A stretch of 64,000 bases of DNA from Nipponacmea schrenckii (GCA_030562195.1 JAUJPP010000012.1:744001-808000); one strand, 5' to 3'; numbered from the stretch's first letter, positions 11,845 to 24,179 are shown. Translations and numbers: made by a program. The notes: generated by a model from the letters alone, not told the origin.

Positions 11845-12145
11845 CGATAATCCCACATATATTTCAGTCGAGTGATATGCAAGTCTATTTTCTATTTCTT
11901 AATTGCCTTATTTCTTCAGCTATCGAGAACCCTTGACTGGAATATTGATGCTGATAGATCTACTTCAGCCTTGACCGGGCCCATATATGTTATGTATTCG
12001 CATCTTCCATTTATTTTCCAATGTGTCGATAATCCCACATATATTTCAGTCGAGTGATATGCAAGTCTATTTTCTATTTCTTAATTGCCTTATTTCTTCA
12101 GCTATCGAGAACCCTTGACTGGAATATGGATGCTGATAGATCTAC
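11845..12145 (+). repeat. Tandem repeat of about 180 bp, 1.6 copies
   Basis: Units start TGTCGATAATCCCACATATA and include CAGCTATCGAGAACCCTTGA. Copy 2 of the duplication has a third, more diverged unit (27305, 27481 and 27661), so the array length changed after the duplication. Confidence 0.8.
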
Positions 12146-12149
12146 TTCA

Positions 12150-12570
12150 GAATTATTATTTACACCAAACTGACTAATCCTTGAGATCAAGTGTTGATTT
12201 CACCAGACAATTAATTTGTGTGGGTTTATTTACTTACGTCAGTACACAAACAGAATAAGAACTATTTATTAATTGTGTTCCCTTAGAAAAACACCATGTT
12301 TTGAAATTATATCATACACATTAAATCAATGAAAAAATAATTATAAATGACGTAAATATCATCTTCAAGCAAAATAATTATGACATAAGTTTGTCTCCTT
12401 ATATTTTGAAAAAAATTGAAGCAATTCTTACTAATAGGCTATATGTATCTATAATGCATTATAGTAACTACCATCCGCACAATAACCAAATAGTGTCCTA
12501 CTGATAATTTAGAATGTTATTCGTTTTGCTTAATTATTTGAGATCCTATCTAAAGAAAACTGCACAGCAA
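12150..12570. other. AT-rich stretch without recognised features
   Basis: It is shared with copy 2 (27787-28205). I see no open frame, hairpin or repeat beyond the duplication itself. Confidence 0.5.
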
Positions 12571-13520
12571 ACAGATGGCGAGCTAGATATATTTCTTTTC
12601 GGTTCACGGTGAATGCCGTTTCGGCCACTGTGGGAGCCACGCGAGTAAGAAGTTTTGAGTGTCTAGTACTGCCTTGTCGCTTTTCGTTCGGTAAATCACC
12701 ATCAACTTAGTTTTAACCACCCTTAAGCGCTGGCCGAGCACACAAAACACGACCTAAGAAACGATAAGAGTGAATACCGCTATTATGACGTCGTCTTTAC
12801 TGTTCCCTTAAAGGTAACGTTATTGGTACATAGGCTTGTGGGGTATGTTTTTTTGGCGACGGGAATGCTAATTTAGGCCAATTGAGACCAGAATTTGAAA
12901 TTTGTTGCCCACTCCAGTCTTTCTGTGCACATTTTTGGCTCCATAACAGTGTTTTTGACGTCATAATGCTTAACTTATACGATAATAGCCCCGAAAATTG
13001 ACCGAAGATCACGTTTTTCACGAGATTTGGACCTCTCGGCGTGGTTTTGATTGCTTTTTTCAAGGTTAGAATCATTTCGACTATCGTTTAAAGCGAAAAT
13101 GTAGAAAACTTTGGGGGACTTTTTTTTATTTCTCCATCTCGCAAAGTCCGATTTTCTTGTCGGTTCACCCTGAATGCCGTTTCGGCCACTGTGGGAGCCA
13201 CGCGAGTAAGCAGTTTTGAGTGTCTAGTACTGCCTTGTCGCTTTTCGTTCGGTAAATCACCATCAAATTAGTTGTTACCACCCTTAAGCGCTGGCCGAGC
13301 ACACAAAACACGACCTAAGAAACGATAAGAGTGAATACCGCTATTATGACGTCGTCTTTACTGTCTCCTTAAAGGTAACGTTATTGGTACATAGGCTTGT
13401 GGGGTATGTTTTTTGGCGACGGGAATGCTAATTTAGGCCAATTGAGACCAGAATTTGAAATTTGTTGCCCACTCCAGTCTTTCTGTGCACATTTTTGGCT
13501 CCATAACAGTGTTTTTGACG
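12570..13520 (-). repeat. 560-bp satellite, 1.7 units, inverted relative to main array
   Basis: Two starts of the unit are visible (GGTTCACGGTGAATGCC near 12600 and the related run near 13160), about 560 bp apart. The reverse complement matches the array at 30932-34091. The second unit breaks off at 13520 within GTTTTTGACGTC. A 92-codon frame beginning with ATG lies at 12797-13075 on the minus strand; see the main array entry. Confidence 0.85.
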
Positions 13521-13869
13521 TCTAAGAATGAATGAAATGAAATTTAAAAATTTTAATCTTGGCCAATAAAAGCATATATTCATCAGCAGATATACATGCT
13601 GCCATAAATACATAACAGAATTCTTTTATAATTCGATGAATCTCCCAAATACTGAGCAATTTTTATTAAAAATGCAATTGATTTTCGAAAAAGTTCTTGA
13701 GAACTTGAAAAATTTTATGTTCATTCTGAGACACAGTATCAACTTAAATTGGTTAAGCTTTCATTCCTTGAATATTGATATAGAACAAAAAATGGACGAG
13801 ATCAAATTATTACCTAGACGGAATATTTGTATAAGTTAAGGAGAATTCTGGTAAACTGTTCTGTCTACG
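13521..13869. other. Unassigned AT-rich sequence
   Basis: It fills the interval between the satellite end and the next A module. A 67-codon open stretch at 13636-13839 has no recognisable motif and is not called. Nothing else is visible. Confidence 0.4.
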
Positions 13870-14310
13870 TCTTCTGTAAAATAAACATATACACAGGTAT
13901 TCAATGTTAGGTAAGCTTGAACAAACGGTTATCAAATTTTGCAAATCGGTGCCATCAGTTTTGCACATAAAACCTCTTTATAATCAACGTCATAACCTTT
14001 AGAAGCAAAAGTTTTAAATGTTGAAAATATTTAAAAATTGTGTTTGTTTTTGAAGGAAAAATTACAATTTTACACTGAAATATTGTTGAATTAACTATTT
14101 ATTATAGGTTATCAGGTATCATTGAGTACTATTTATCATTATAAAGTTATTACAAGTTAAAAGAAGAATACTAATTTTTAAAATTGTTAGTTTATTCTCT
14201 AGTTTTTAACTTTAAAAACAAACTAAAATCTATTAAAATTCGTGGATGTTATTTATATGGTTTTAGAATGTGTAACACATACCTGATTTAAGATTTAAGA
14301 AAATCTGAGT
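13870..14310 (+). repeat. Module A copy
   Basis: From about 13985 it matches 1400-1720 and 16320-16510, including GGTTATCAGGTATCATT and the run ending TGCTGAAAATTGAGATAG. The first 100 bases have no match that I can see. Confidence 0.7.
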
Positions 14311-14845
14311 GTGATAATGCTGAAAATTGAGATAGTAGATTTTGACAGAATCATTTTCCAGGATGTCCACTTGTGCTTAGTATTTGGTCTATGTTTTTTT
14401 TTTTATTTATTTATTTATTTATTTATTTTTTTTTCGTTGGTTATGACGTGTTGTCTTTGGTCTGTTGTTGTATGTCGCCGGTTTGGCGATTTGTAGATGT
14501 CGGCATTTGCTGTGCGCTTGTTTGTTTGTTGTTCTATATTTTGTTATTTTGTTGTTTGTTGGAGAATCCTGTTTGTGGCTGGGGGTTGAGAAGTAGAGTG
14601 GTCTATCCGTGGTGGTGGTGTTAATTGCTTTATGTACATTTATAGTTTGAGTATTATTCAAATCATGATATTCTTTACATCTTTTTAAGATGTACTTAAT
14701 CATAAGAGGCCACACTTTATGGGAGCGGGGTTTGTCTGGTGGCAACTAGCGGCAACTATGAGGTTTAGATTCCAAACGCAGAAGTACTACAGATGTACCA
14801 TAGGCGCAAGTCTTTCATAGAGGGTTTTCAAGTGCAATTTACAAC
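14310..14845 (+). repeat. Module B copy with a minus-strand 108-codon open frame
   Basis: This is the fuller version of module B, matching 52810-53290 inverted. On the minus strand, 14745-14419 is open for 108 codons (MPPDKPRSHKVWPLMIKYIL at the start, Asn/Thr/Lys-rich at the end). The inverted copy keeps 110 codons at 52908-53240, with small indels whose net effect restores frame. The few substitutions do not prove selection. The function is unknown. Confidence 0.6.
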
Positions 14846-14849
14846 TTCT

Positions 14850-15160
14850 GTCACGACAATAGATAGGCTCAAGGCTGTTTACCAAGCTGACATTCATGTT
14901 TAGGAACAAAAAGCCTTACAAATAACATTTTAGGGAAATGATCAGTAAACCTTTAAGGACAAAAATCAACAATCAGCTTTTATGGTTATGATCAGTAAAC
15001 TATTAGGGCAATAATCATTTAACTATTAGGGGAAAGATTATTAAACTATTAGGGCAATGATCAGTAAATTATTAGGGCGATATCAATAAAGTTATAGAAC
15101 AATAATCAATAACTTTTAAGGACAAAAAACGATAAACTTTTAGGGCAATTATCAGTAATT
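14850..15160 (+). repeat. Module C copy (22-bp repeats)
   Basis: About ten variants of 'gatcagtaaactattagggcaa' follow the run CAAGGCTGTTTACCAAGCTG. It lies directly upstream of the D array, as at 745-965. Confidence 0.8.
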
Positions 15161-15164
15161 GAAC

Positions 15165-16145
15165 ATATCATAGATTGACTTCAAACACTTCTTTATCTAC
15201 CTAAAAAGTAGTAGCCAGTCTTTGTTTATGACTTAACTTCTCTAGATGTGAATAAATATTGTTGACAGACAATAGCTAAAATATTACCCCATACCTACTT
15301 TGGTCAGTCAACGAACAGTTAACATATTTTCAAGTAAAACAAGTGGTATTGAACATATTATAGATGGACATCAAATACCAGTTTATCTACTTCGAAAATA
15401 ATAACCAGTCTTTGTTATCTCTAGATGTGCATAAATATTGTTGACAGACAATAGTAGAAATATTACCTCATACATACTATGGTCAGTCAAAGAACAGTTT
15501 ACATATTTGCATGTAGAAGAGGTGATATTGAAAACAGCATAGATTGACATCTAATACTAATTTATCTACCTAGAAAATCGTAACCAGTCTTTGTTCATGA
15601 CTTATATCTAAATGTGTATAAATATTGTTGACAGTCAATAGTAGAAATAATACCCCATACATATTATGGTCAGTCAACGAACAGTTTACATATTTTCAAA
15701 TAGAATAAGTGGTATTGAACATATCATAGATGGATATCAAATACCACCTTATCTACCTATCATCTCTAGATGCGCATAAATATTGTTGAAAGACAATAGA
15801 AGAAATATTACCACATACCTACATTGGTCAGTCAATTAACAGTTTACATATTTTCAAGTAGAAAAGGTGGTATTAAACCTAGGATGGATTGACATCTAAT
15901 ACTAATTTATCTACGTAAAAAATAGTAACCAGTCTTTGTTTATGACTTATCATCTCTAGATGTACATAAATATTGTTGACAGACAATCGCTAAAATATTA
16001 CCCCATTCCTACTATGGTCCGTCAAAGAACAGTTTTGCAAGTAGAATAAGTGGTATTGAACATAACATAGATAGACATAAAATACCACCTTATCTACTTA
16101 GACCACAGGTACCAGTCTTTGATTATGACTTATTATCTCTGTCTG
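15165..16145 (+). repeat. Module D: 186-bp tandem array, about 5 units
   Basis: The landmark 'agattgacatctaatac' recurs at about 15172, 15361, 15540, 15727, 15885 and 16066, giving spacings of roughly 158-189 bp. Each unit carries TATTGT(N)6ACAATA, a short inverted repeat, and ACCAGTCTTTG. Confidence 0.85.
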
Positions 16146-16149
16146 AGTA

Positions 16150-16510
16150 TAAATATTGTTGAAACCCTAAAATAAAACTAAAAACTCGAAACAAAAATTT
16201 GAAACACAAATCTAACGTACCTATTATGACCATTCGACTCAACTCCTAAATTAAAAGTGACAATAACTAATAGCTACATTTTGTTTTATATTGATAACGC
16301 GGACGTTATAGTAAAACAATGACGTAACGTCATAACCTTTAGAAGGGAAAATTTTAAATCTAGAAAATATTTAAAAATTTGTTTTTGTTTTTGGAGGAAA
16401 AATTACAATTTTACACTGAAATATTGTTGAATTAACTATTTATTATAGGTTATCAGATATCATTGAGTACCATTTATCATTTTAAAGTTATTACAAGTTA
16501 AAAGTAGAAT
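16150..16510 (+). repeat. Module A copy, truncated by a LINE fragment
   Basis: It begins AATATTGTTGAAACCCTAAA and ends in AAAAGTAGAATA at 16510, where LINE coding sequence takes over. This copy directly follows the D array, so A-B-C-D-A is a repeating order. Confidence 0.8.
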
Positions 16511-16853
16511 AGCCTACAGGATTACTATAATCTTATCGAAACTAGCATCCTACAGGAAAACGACCAACCTGATTTTAACCTTATTGTACTTGCAGACTTC
16601 AACATAGACTTTTTGACTAAAACTGACACGAAATTACACGACTTTCTAACTAGATTTAATCTAACTCAACTGGTTACTGAACCTACCAGATAAAAACTTG
16701 ATAAGAACTCACTCCTTGATTTAGCCATTGTATCATGTCCAGCTTTTGTCCATTCTACAGATGTCTTCTTCACTTGATAAGAACTCACTCCTTGATTTAG
16801 CCATTGTATCATGTCCAGCTTCTGTCCATTCTACAGATGTCTTCTTCACTTGA
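16511..16853 (+). pseudogene. Non-LTR endonuclease fragment with 76-bp tandem duplication
   Basis: The plus-strand translation gives YYNLIETSILQENDQPDF, NLIVLADFNIDFLTKTD (endonuclease GDFN-like block, here ADFN) and LTQLVTEPTR, then a stop, then DKNSLLDLAIVSCPAFVHST. Positions 16697-16772 and 16773-16848 are a near-perfect 76-bp tandem duplication of the LDLAIVSC part. The fragment ends where Helentron-like repeat sequence starts. Together with 17195-17927 it probably represents one element split by that repeat. Confidence 0.75.
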
Positions 16854-17196
16854 TAATTTCCATTTTCGAACTTGACCGAGATTATCCTCAATATATACAT
16901 GTATACCAAGTTTCATTGAGATCGGATAAAAACTGTAGCCACTATGGTGGATACAACCCAAATTTGACGCGTTTTTACTAAGTCAAGGGCAATTACTCAA
17001 AAACCGTTCATGCGATAATTTCCATTTTCGAACTTGATCGAGATATCAATATATACATGTATACCAAGTTTCATTAAGATCAGATAAAAACTGTAGCCTC
17101 TATTGTGGATACAACAAATATGGACGGACCGACGGACGGACGGACGGACAGGGGCGACGACAATATACGTCCACATTTCCATGTGGGCGTATAAAA
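16854..17196 (-). mobile_element. Helentron-like element end with 160-bp repeats (partial)
   Basis: It contains about two of the 160-bp units (TATACATGTATACCAAG twice), a (CGGA)n run at 17128-17150 and, at 17164-17194, an imperfect hairpin between TATACGTCCACAT and its mate. It is the reverse complement of the end seen at 54006-54090. The outer end CGTATAAA matches the inferred terminus TTTATACG at 54006. Confidence 0.6.
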
Positions 17197-17927
17197 ACGT
17201 ATTATGAGAATTCGGACACCAAAATTAATACTTCATTCCATGGCCGTGATTGGTGGAAACTAATTCGTACCTTTCAATAAAACAAGGTAGTTTGTCATCA
17301 TCTATTTCCCCCTTGATACATGATACACAAATCGCCTACTCTAATGAAGAAAAAGCCGAACTGCTAAATGACTACTTAATCAAACAAACATTGTCAACTA
17401 ACGAACTTGAATTACCTCCTATTTTACCAATTTTAAACAATTCAACAATCGAACCCATAGTTTTAACCTACCAGGAACTTGTTGATATCTTAGCATCATT
17501 GAAAAACAAAAAGACTTCAGGCCCGGATAGGATCAACAACTTTATTTTGCGTATAATCTCCAAATCATTTGCCCACCCACTTTTAAAACGTTTCAATATA
17601 TTAATAGCTTAATGCGTATTTCCTTCTCAGAGGAAAGTTGCGAATGTTACACCGATCTTTAAATCAGGTGAGAAAAACCTATGTAAAAACTATCGTCCAA
17701 TCTCATTATTATCATCTCTTGGGAAAGTATTTGAAATAGATAACTTATAAACATCTTAATAATTTCCTTATTGAAAATAATATTTTATATAGATATCAGT
17801 CTTGATTTCGCCAACATGATTGTGCCATGTACAAATTAACAGACATGTATGATTACATTTCATCTTCTTTAGATAAAGGTAATGAGGTAAAGGCAATATT
17901 TTAGAAAAACTGAAGATAGCTTGTCAG
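17197..17927 (+). pseudogene. Non-LTR retrotransposon linker and RT N-terminal fragment
   Basis: After GRDWWKLIRT, an open frame at 17250-17612 gives SNEEKAELLNDYLIKQTLS, YQELVDILASLKNKKTSGPD (the start of the RT region) and FAHPLLKRFN; another frame continues with ANVTPIFKSGEKNLCKNYRP, ISLLSSLGKVFE and LIENNILYRYQS. The sequence stops near 17897 before RT motif A. Frameshifts near 17610 and 17740 and a stop after YRYQS make it dead. The motifs fit the CR1/Rex-like group, and it is likely the same insertion as 16511-16853. Confidence 0.8.
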
Positions 17928-17961
17928 GCAAGGTAACATACGCCCACTTCAGCAAACAGAA
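17928..17961 (-). mobile_element. Helentron-like right terminus (isolated)
   Basis: The run TAGCTTGTCAGGCAAGGTAA followed by CATACGCCCACT is the reverse complement of the right end at 55296-55329. No 160-bp repeats follow it, so only the terminus is left. Confidence 0.55.
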
Positions 17962-18463
17962 TATTCCATGTGGATCGCCGTGGCAGCTTTTGTACTATAT
18001 CAAAATATGACCAGAACAGCAGCTTCATACAAATACTATTCATAATAATAGAAATAGTCTGCAGTTTTACATCATGTTTAATTTTGTTTTTTTTAAATTT
18101 ACTAGACTGCCATTCACAGTATATTTTCTGAAATCGAATAATATAATATTACTACCCCTTAAAAAAAATAGTATTTTGTATAGCAAGACATCTTTCTGTT
18201 AGTAGTCGATACTTGAGCATTTGAAAAATTGGCAAATACAGTAATCTTTTTTCAATTCATTGTGGGAAAAATGAAAGCAACTCACCCATTATTTGATATA
18301 GAAGTGTTGATCGATAGTTGTCACTTGTGATAGTTGTGGGTAAGGCAGAGGCTTACAGGTTTCAATTCACCAGTTTTGAATAATTAACTTTTCACATTTT
18401 GTAGAGAATTTGCATTTTTACATATTCATTGCACGAGGAAAAAATATGTTAATTTGTTAAAAT
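17962..18463. other. Unassigned AT-rich sequence
   Basis: I see no reading frame, tandem repeat or recognised element here. Confidence 0.4.
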
Positions 18464-19250
18464 TTACAAGAGATTGTTAGGAATGGTGCTTTCTATTGGG
18501 GCAGCATTCTCTGTAATGCCCGTATTCCCCAAAGTGATTGCATTTGTGAAAGTGAGAATGTGTCCAACATGCATACACAATTTGCAAGTGTTTTTCAATG
18601 TGAAGGGCGATTTGCAATGGGTATGATTACGCCCTCCACATTTCATACACATCTGTACATTTGCATAGGTTTTTCTGTAGCTTATTGTGGGTTGCTCTGA
18701 AGGTAGCCACAAATCTTCATTTACAAGGGCCATTGCTTTTTCCATGATTTCATTCAAAAATACTGCGCGGAGACATAATCTCTTTTGCTTTTCATTCCAG
18801 CTGCGATGTCAACAAATTTGATATTTCGTTTCTTTAGCATTTCTTAACAAATTTCATTGTGCACATTAATTACTTTCTCGTGAACATCTTTTCTATAGCC
18901 TGGAAGCAACACAACTGTCTATTTGCATTTGTATATCTTTCAGTGAGTGATATCAACTTGCTCGCGAATTCATGAAGAGTTTCATGTAGTAAATCTTTCT
19001 TGCGGATGAGATGATCCAGAACCCCAGATTCCATGTCATTCAATCTTCCTAAGTCGTTTCCACCAAATGAAATAATGATCTTTTGCACGTTGTTGGTTGC
19101 TGGAAGATAAATTCTGGTTTGAAGCTGTCGATTTAACGATGTGTTGCTTTAGGTAAAGGTATGATTGCCAGTGTTTGTTGGTTAATAGTAGTTTTACCTG
19201 ACTGTAAATAGAAATGTCCAAGTCGATCCGCTGTAAATACTAGTAGTTTC
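18464..19250 (-). pseudogene. Decayed SGNH-like plus zinc-knuckle protein
   Basis: On the minus strand, a segment at 19250-19090 (LVFTADRLGHF, TTINQQTLAIIPLPK) leads into an open frame at 19088-18870 starting MQKIIISFGGNDLGRLND; GGND is block III of SGNH/GDSL hydrolases. Stops and frame changes follow. A frame at 18757-18464 then has CMKCGGRNHTHCK and CKLCMHVGH, and in a neighbouring frame CNHFGEYGHYRECC, a CCHC zinc knuckle. SGNH and zinc-knuckle modules occur together in ORF1-type proteins of some retroelements, so a retroelement origin is likely, but no RT is next to it. It is not the same family as the ORF1 at 34344. A host pseudogene is possible. Confidence 0.5.
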
Positions 19251-20469
19251 TGCCATACAATGTATAAATAATGTGACGACAGCGAAGTTCACAGTTGTCG
19301 ATACCGAGTCAGAGTGAAGCGAAGCGTGACCAGATGTTAGGTTTTGATGGGAGATTCAGACGCCATACTTGTTTTAAGTTTGAAACAAGTATGGTGGACA
19401 AGATTTTTTTTACTAATTATTTAATTTAATTCTTATATTCAGGCCCCGATGTCGTTAAAGGTCAAAGTCACAAGTATGAGACTTGAAAAAATAGCTATTG
19501 TTACACATCATTGGAAAGAGAAAAGCAAGTCCATTTCATGAAAAAAGGCTATTTCTGTCATTTTGGTTACATGACAGAGCTGTTTAAAAATCACAATTTT
19601 CAAATGGTCGAAAAAACAGAGATGAGCATCGGATTGAATAACCTTTAAAATTAGTATTTTGTTAATATTTACAATATTCTTGTAATATTATTAAAAATGT
19701 AATATGTGGGAGATCAAATTATGGCATTAACTTTGACTTGCTATACCTTTGGATAATTAAAACACCGAGATGTATTTTATCTCCAACCCGCATATTTTGA
19801 CTGAACATGTTATCAATAATATTATTTCGGACGTTGTGCTTCATTGTGCCTCTAATAGTTGATTTACCTTTGCACTGCCTCCTTTATCCTATAGCTCCAG
19901 GAGAGGTAATCCACTGCTCTCCAATCTATATTGATATAGACGCAGTGGATTGATCATATTCAGTATATTCCTTCCAATAGACTTAATTCAATATCAAAGT
20001 TTTTTGTAAAAATTATGAGTGGTAAAAATAAAAAGATGTTTTAAAATATATATGAAATACATTTATTGAATCTAACCTTTATAAGCAGTATTTTGTTAAC
20101 AATATTCTTAAATTATTAGAATAATTTTAGTTGGCTTGATTAAATAGATTAACCATTTCTTTAATTATTTTGTATTTTACAAAGATCAAATTACCTCCCT
20201 TATCAACGTTGGTTCAAACGCTTGATATTATTAACAAAACGTGTATTATGAATAGTTTCAGAGAGCTATAAAACCGGAAGTAAATATAGGAGAACAAAAA
20301 TGAACATACCATTGGATAGATTTGATCAAGAGGTATATATCTTGTATTCAGGCCTCGATGTCTTCAAAGGTCAGGGTTACAAGGTATGAGCCTTGAAACT
20401 TTTAACAATTACTGAAAAAATTCAACCGGAAATTGCAAAAAAGCAGAATCGAAATTCAAAAATTCCTTC
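19251..20469. other. AT-rich sequence with diverged repeats, no genes
   Basis: Two loosely similar stretches occur around 19430-19530 and 20330-20400 (TCTTGTATTCAGGCC, then GATGTC and GGTCA). The motif 'cattgga(t/a)ag' recurs at 19510, 20309, 21597 and 22081. No coding frame or RNA gene is recognised. Confidence 0.45.
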
Positions 20470-21390
20470 GCATACTTTTTTGCGCAATCGACTGTAGTTA
20501 CCAGAAATACAAATATCGCACAAATCAGATTTGACCCTAAGGCCCCATTTTGATTTTTGCAAAACAGGGTCATATAAATTTTCATAACAATTCCTACCCT
20601 AAGAGTGTCCTTCATTCTGTAAGTCATATCGATAGAAACCTATCAATATAAGTTTTGGTGACATTCAGACAATACTTAATGAGTAGGCTAACCGGAAGTT
20701 TATACCTTTATTTTGTGGAAACCGGAAGTGATGCAAAATTTTTGTTTAAGCAAAATTGTTTTCTTTTGTGGTCTGTTTTAGCACAATAAATTTCAAATCA
20801 ATCGCACGAATACACGAGAAAATAGACAATTAGGTCAAAAATGTGTGCTATGATTTTTCAAAATTCGAATTTTTTTTAATGCTATCATATTAGGCATTGG
20901 AGCAAGATTTGAAAATTGAAAATCCGAGCAAAATTGAAGCAAAAACGTGCCTTCAATGACCAATTTTCTGGTTTTTTTTAACAGTTTTTAATTTTGCACT
21001 TCCGGTTTAGCAAAAACGTTCCAATTTATATTCATTCAGTAATACACCAAAAATAAATATCTAGGGCATTGAAAATGTTGTTGTAACTATTATAGTTGCT
21101 GAAGACTACTCGTTACAAAGTCATAATTTTTAAAAATTACCAAAACAAAGCAGTGTGTTTGATAGAACACACTGCAACTAGAGCCGTACGCCTAACGACA
21201 CTGAAGCAGTGCGTTCCATCCAGGGATTCATTCGTTAAGCAAAAGACAGAAAGGGTTTATTTTTAAAAAAATGTGCATTATAAATAGATTTTTATTTCTT
21301 AACAAACGCTCCCATACCCCCCTCTTCCCCCTTTTCTGATCTTTGCCCCTCCCCGCTCCTCCCCATCCTTATCCCTCATCATCAATAAAG
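20470..21390. repeat. Dispersed repeat related to 7640-8010, with CCGGAAG motifs
   Basis: The segments 20470-20570 and 21175-21390 match 7640-7740 and 7820-8005. Between them the motif ACCGGAAGT occurs several times (near 20270, 20695, 20720 and, as CTTCCGG, near 21000). It ends in a C/T-rich tract like that before duplication copy 1. Confidence 0.55.
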
Positions 21391-23243
21391 ATAAATAATA
21401 TGTTAAAATCATAATAAAAATTGGATAGAGGGTCGTTTAATCTAAAAAGATATCCGGATCGCCGAAACTCATATTTTGTAAATCACCCAAACGCAGAGAA
21501 TAATACCCAATATATTGTTTTATATATTATTATATTCACAATTTTCAGATGGCGATGAAACCAAAAGTACACATCGTACAACAAATATATATACACCATT
21601 GGATAGACATTGTCGATAGATACAAATCAGTAATGGTCACTAATAGTTTAAGTTGTCGTAATTCGCCAGGGTATAACATTGAGACAACACATAAATAGCG
21701 CGGCTTAACATTTTAAATTTATATTGAATAGAATTCCGTCCCTTAGACCACTATTCTACTCAACTGTATATTATTGTTGCATAAGAGGTAAAATTTAAAA
21801 TTCTAAAGGTTGTAATTTCGTTCAAAATATTCAATATTTACATCACCCACAACAGGAAGTAAACCACAATTTCATTTATTTAACATATATAATAACTTTG
21901 AATCATTTTAACTGGATGTAGGACGATTAAACTAAAAAATAAATTTGGATCGATGAACTCATATCTTGTAGATCGCCCAAATGCAACATACATTAAACAG
22001 ATTGTTTTATAGGAAAAATTCGCAATATTCAAATGTCGATAAAAGCGGAGGTATACATCTTACAATAAAGTTTTATATATCATTGGATAGAACTTCTCGA
22101 GAGCTATCACATTTGTAAAGGTCAAAAATTCGCCAAAGGTCAACGTCACAATAATTTAATTTTGATTGCGATTTTTTTTACGATTAAACTTCAAAAATCG
22201 GTTTCCATAGATATTTCGGCAATCGGTTATAGATTCTATATACATCAAAATAACACAAAACGAATTATCCCCCGAGACCCTATTTCGATTTAAAGAAAAA
22301 CACGCACAGTTGGTAAAGAAGAAATTATAAAATTTTGAAATTTTTAAACGCGCAAATTTGAATTAAATACCAAGTGTGATATAATAATGGAAAGACGAGA
22401 TTAAGCGTTAGAAGAATATTATGTGAGAAATTCATTTCATTTCATTTCTTCCAGAGTCCGACCTTTATCCCGGCCTTCTACCCCATCTGAAAATTGGAAT
22501 GCATTCACCACTTTACTTATTGAGAGATAAATACATTTGAATGGATTAATTGAAAAAGATCCTTTCAACTGTCTTCTTAATTACTGTCTGTTTGATTGTT
22601 TCAAATATAAAACCTAGCACATACAGTGTTTATTCTGATTGGATCAATATCTAAGCAAACCATAGCAGTACAGGGCGTTTAAACCGCCATTAAGGATATC
22701 AACAAGAAATAAGTTATATGGACATTTTGAGGTAGATATTATTTAGTAAAGCTTCATTTTGTTTTATATTTACTCCTAAATCATTTCGCATGTGAGAGTT
22801 TGAACCCCGAAAAACCTAACCGTAAATTTTTAAACGCTAAAACTAATTTAATTTTATAAAACACAAAATTATTGAAACATTTTCAGGTGTAACTTTTGAT
22901 CATTTGTATACTGACCCTTTTAAGTTTTAAAAAACTTAGTGTTTAAAAAAAAGAGTTTTCTATGTTTAAATGACGTTATTGGTTTTCATATATTAGTACA
23001 CAATCCTTATATTTCTTTCCATGTCAACACAATTTGAGCTAAAAAGAAAGTCTACAAAGAAGATCGAATGGATAATTCAAGCCAAAAAGGAAGAGAAAAT
23101 TAGAATGTACAGAATAAAGAACAACAAACCTCAATTGGGAATTGTAAGTGTTCTCAAAGTTCAATTCTGTGAGAAATTTACTAATGGAATTGAAATCTAT
23201 TTTTCTGTTGCCTTTTATAAAAGAAATAGAACCATACATTTTT
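21391..23243. other. AT-rich sequence with diverged repeats, no genes
   Basis: The stretches around 21575-21680 and 22035-22150 resemble each other (CATTGGATAGA, then AATTCGCCA). A segment near 22190-22290 is a diverged relative of 7640-7740. A 90-codon open stretch at 23021-23293 runs into the duplication boundary and shows no motif, so it is not called. Confidence 0.4.
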
Positions 23244-24179
23244 GGATGGGAATATACATCAGAAATTGGATAGTATATTTTTATATCCAGTGATTTTAAT
23301 TTCCTATTTCAGTTGGATGTAAACGACGTCAACTTGTCATCTACATCAGTACCTATCAACTGTTTTAACCAAGATCTTTTGAACGTAAAAGATAATCTGA
23401 CAAAACATGAGACTGTTGCCCGATTGTTAACTCTGAATTCAAAAAAGGGAAAGGATTCCAGAAAGTTAACAGGATTCCAGAAAGTATAGAACTAGAGTCC
23501 GGTAAGAAGTGATATTATTCAAATACCAATAAATTGATTTGATACTGAATTTTACAGTAATATCAATCATTGATAAAACATTATACACTCACATCATATT
23601 AACTAAAAAGATAAGACACCAAAGATATAAGTAAACAAAACTAGCTTAAGAGTAGTTATCTTCCATTTCTAGATTCTCAGTTAATGCAATAGTTTTGACC
23701 ATAGTTTTGGAAGTGAATATTATAGTTTTGGAAGTGAAAATCATTGTTTTTGAAGTTAATACCCTCGTTTCTAAATTGATTCCTTTGTTTCTAAGTTGAT
23801 ACCACAGTTTCTCCTATATTACCTTTACAATTTTATTCTGTTAAACATGAGTTTGAACAAAAACTATGATATCATAGTTTCTCAGAATTTCTCGTTTTGA
23901 ATCATTTTAAAATTAATTATTATTTAAATTTTTTCGTGTAATTGTTAGTTCTTAATTATGGCTTCTAGAAAATAAGAAATACGTAACCCTGGGCTTGTTG
24001 TTTTTAAAATGGACTGGGTTGGTGAATTCTTACAATATGGTTATGGAAAATAAATTATTATTAGTAACTTTTGGCGCCTTGTTTTTTAAAATATACTGGT
24101 TAGGTAAAGGTTTCAATTTAGTTTGTAAAACATTGAAGGACGTTTTATTGTTGTTGTAAGCCGAATTATATTTTTGGCT

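Larger units (their letters stand above)
8014..13520 (+). repeat. Segmental duplication, copy 1
   Basis: Starting at GGATGGGAATATACATCAG, this block aligns in the same orientation with 23244-29099. The non-homologous middle is 11540-11845 here against 26522-27290 in copy 2. Within it are a 24-bp minisatellite (8465-8870), an R element (about 9070-11530), a 180-bp repeat (11845-12145) and a piece of the 560-bp satellite (12570-13520). Outside the indels the two copies look more than 95% identical by eye. Confidence 0.85.

Noticed and set aside
22441..22500. Possible gene end with TTTCTTCCAG splice-acceptor-like sequence
   Set aside because: No open frame or homologous exon follows; the motif alone is too common.
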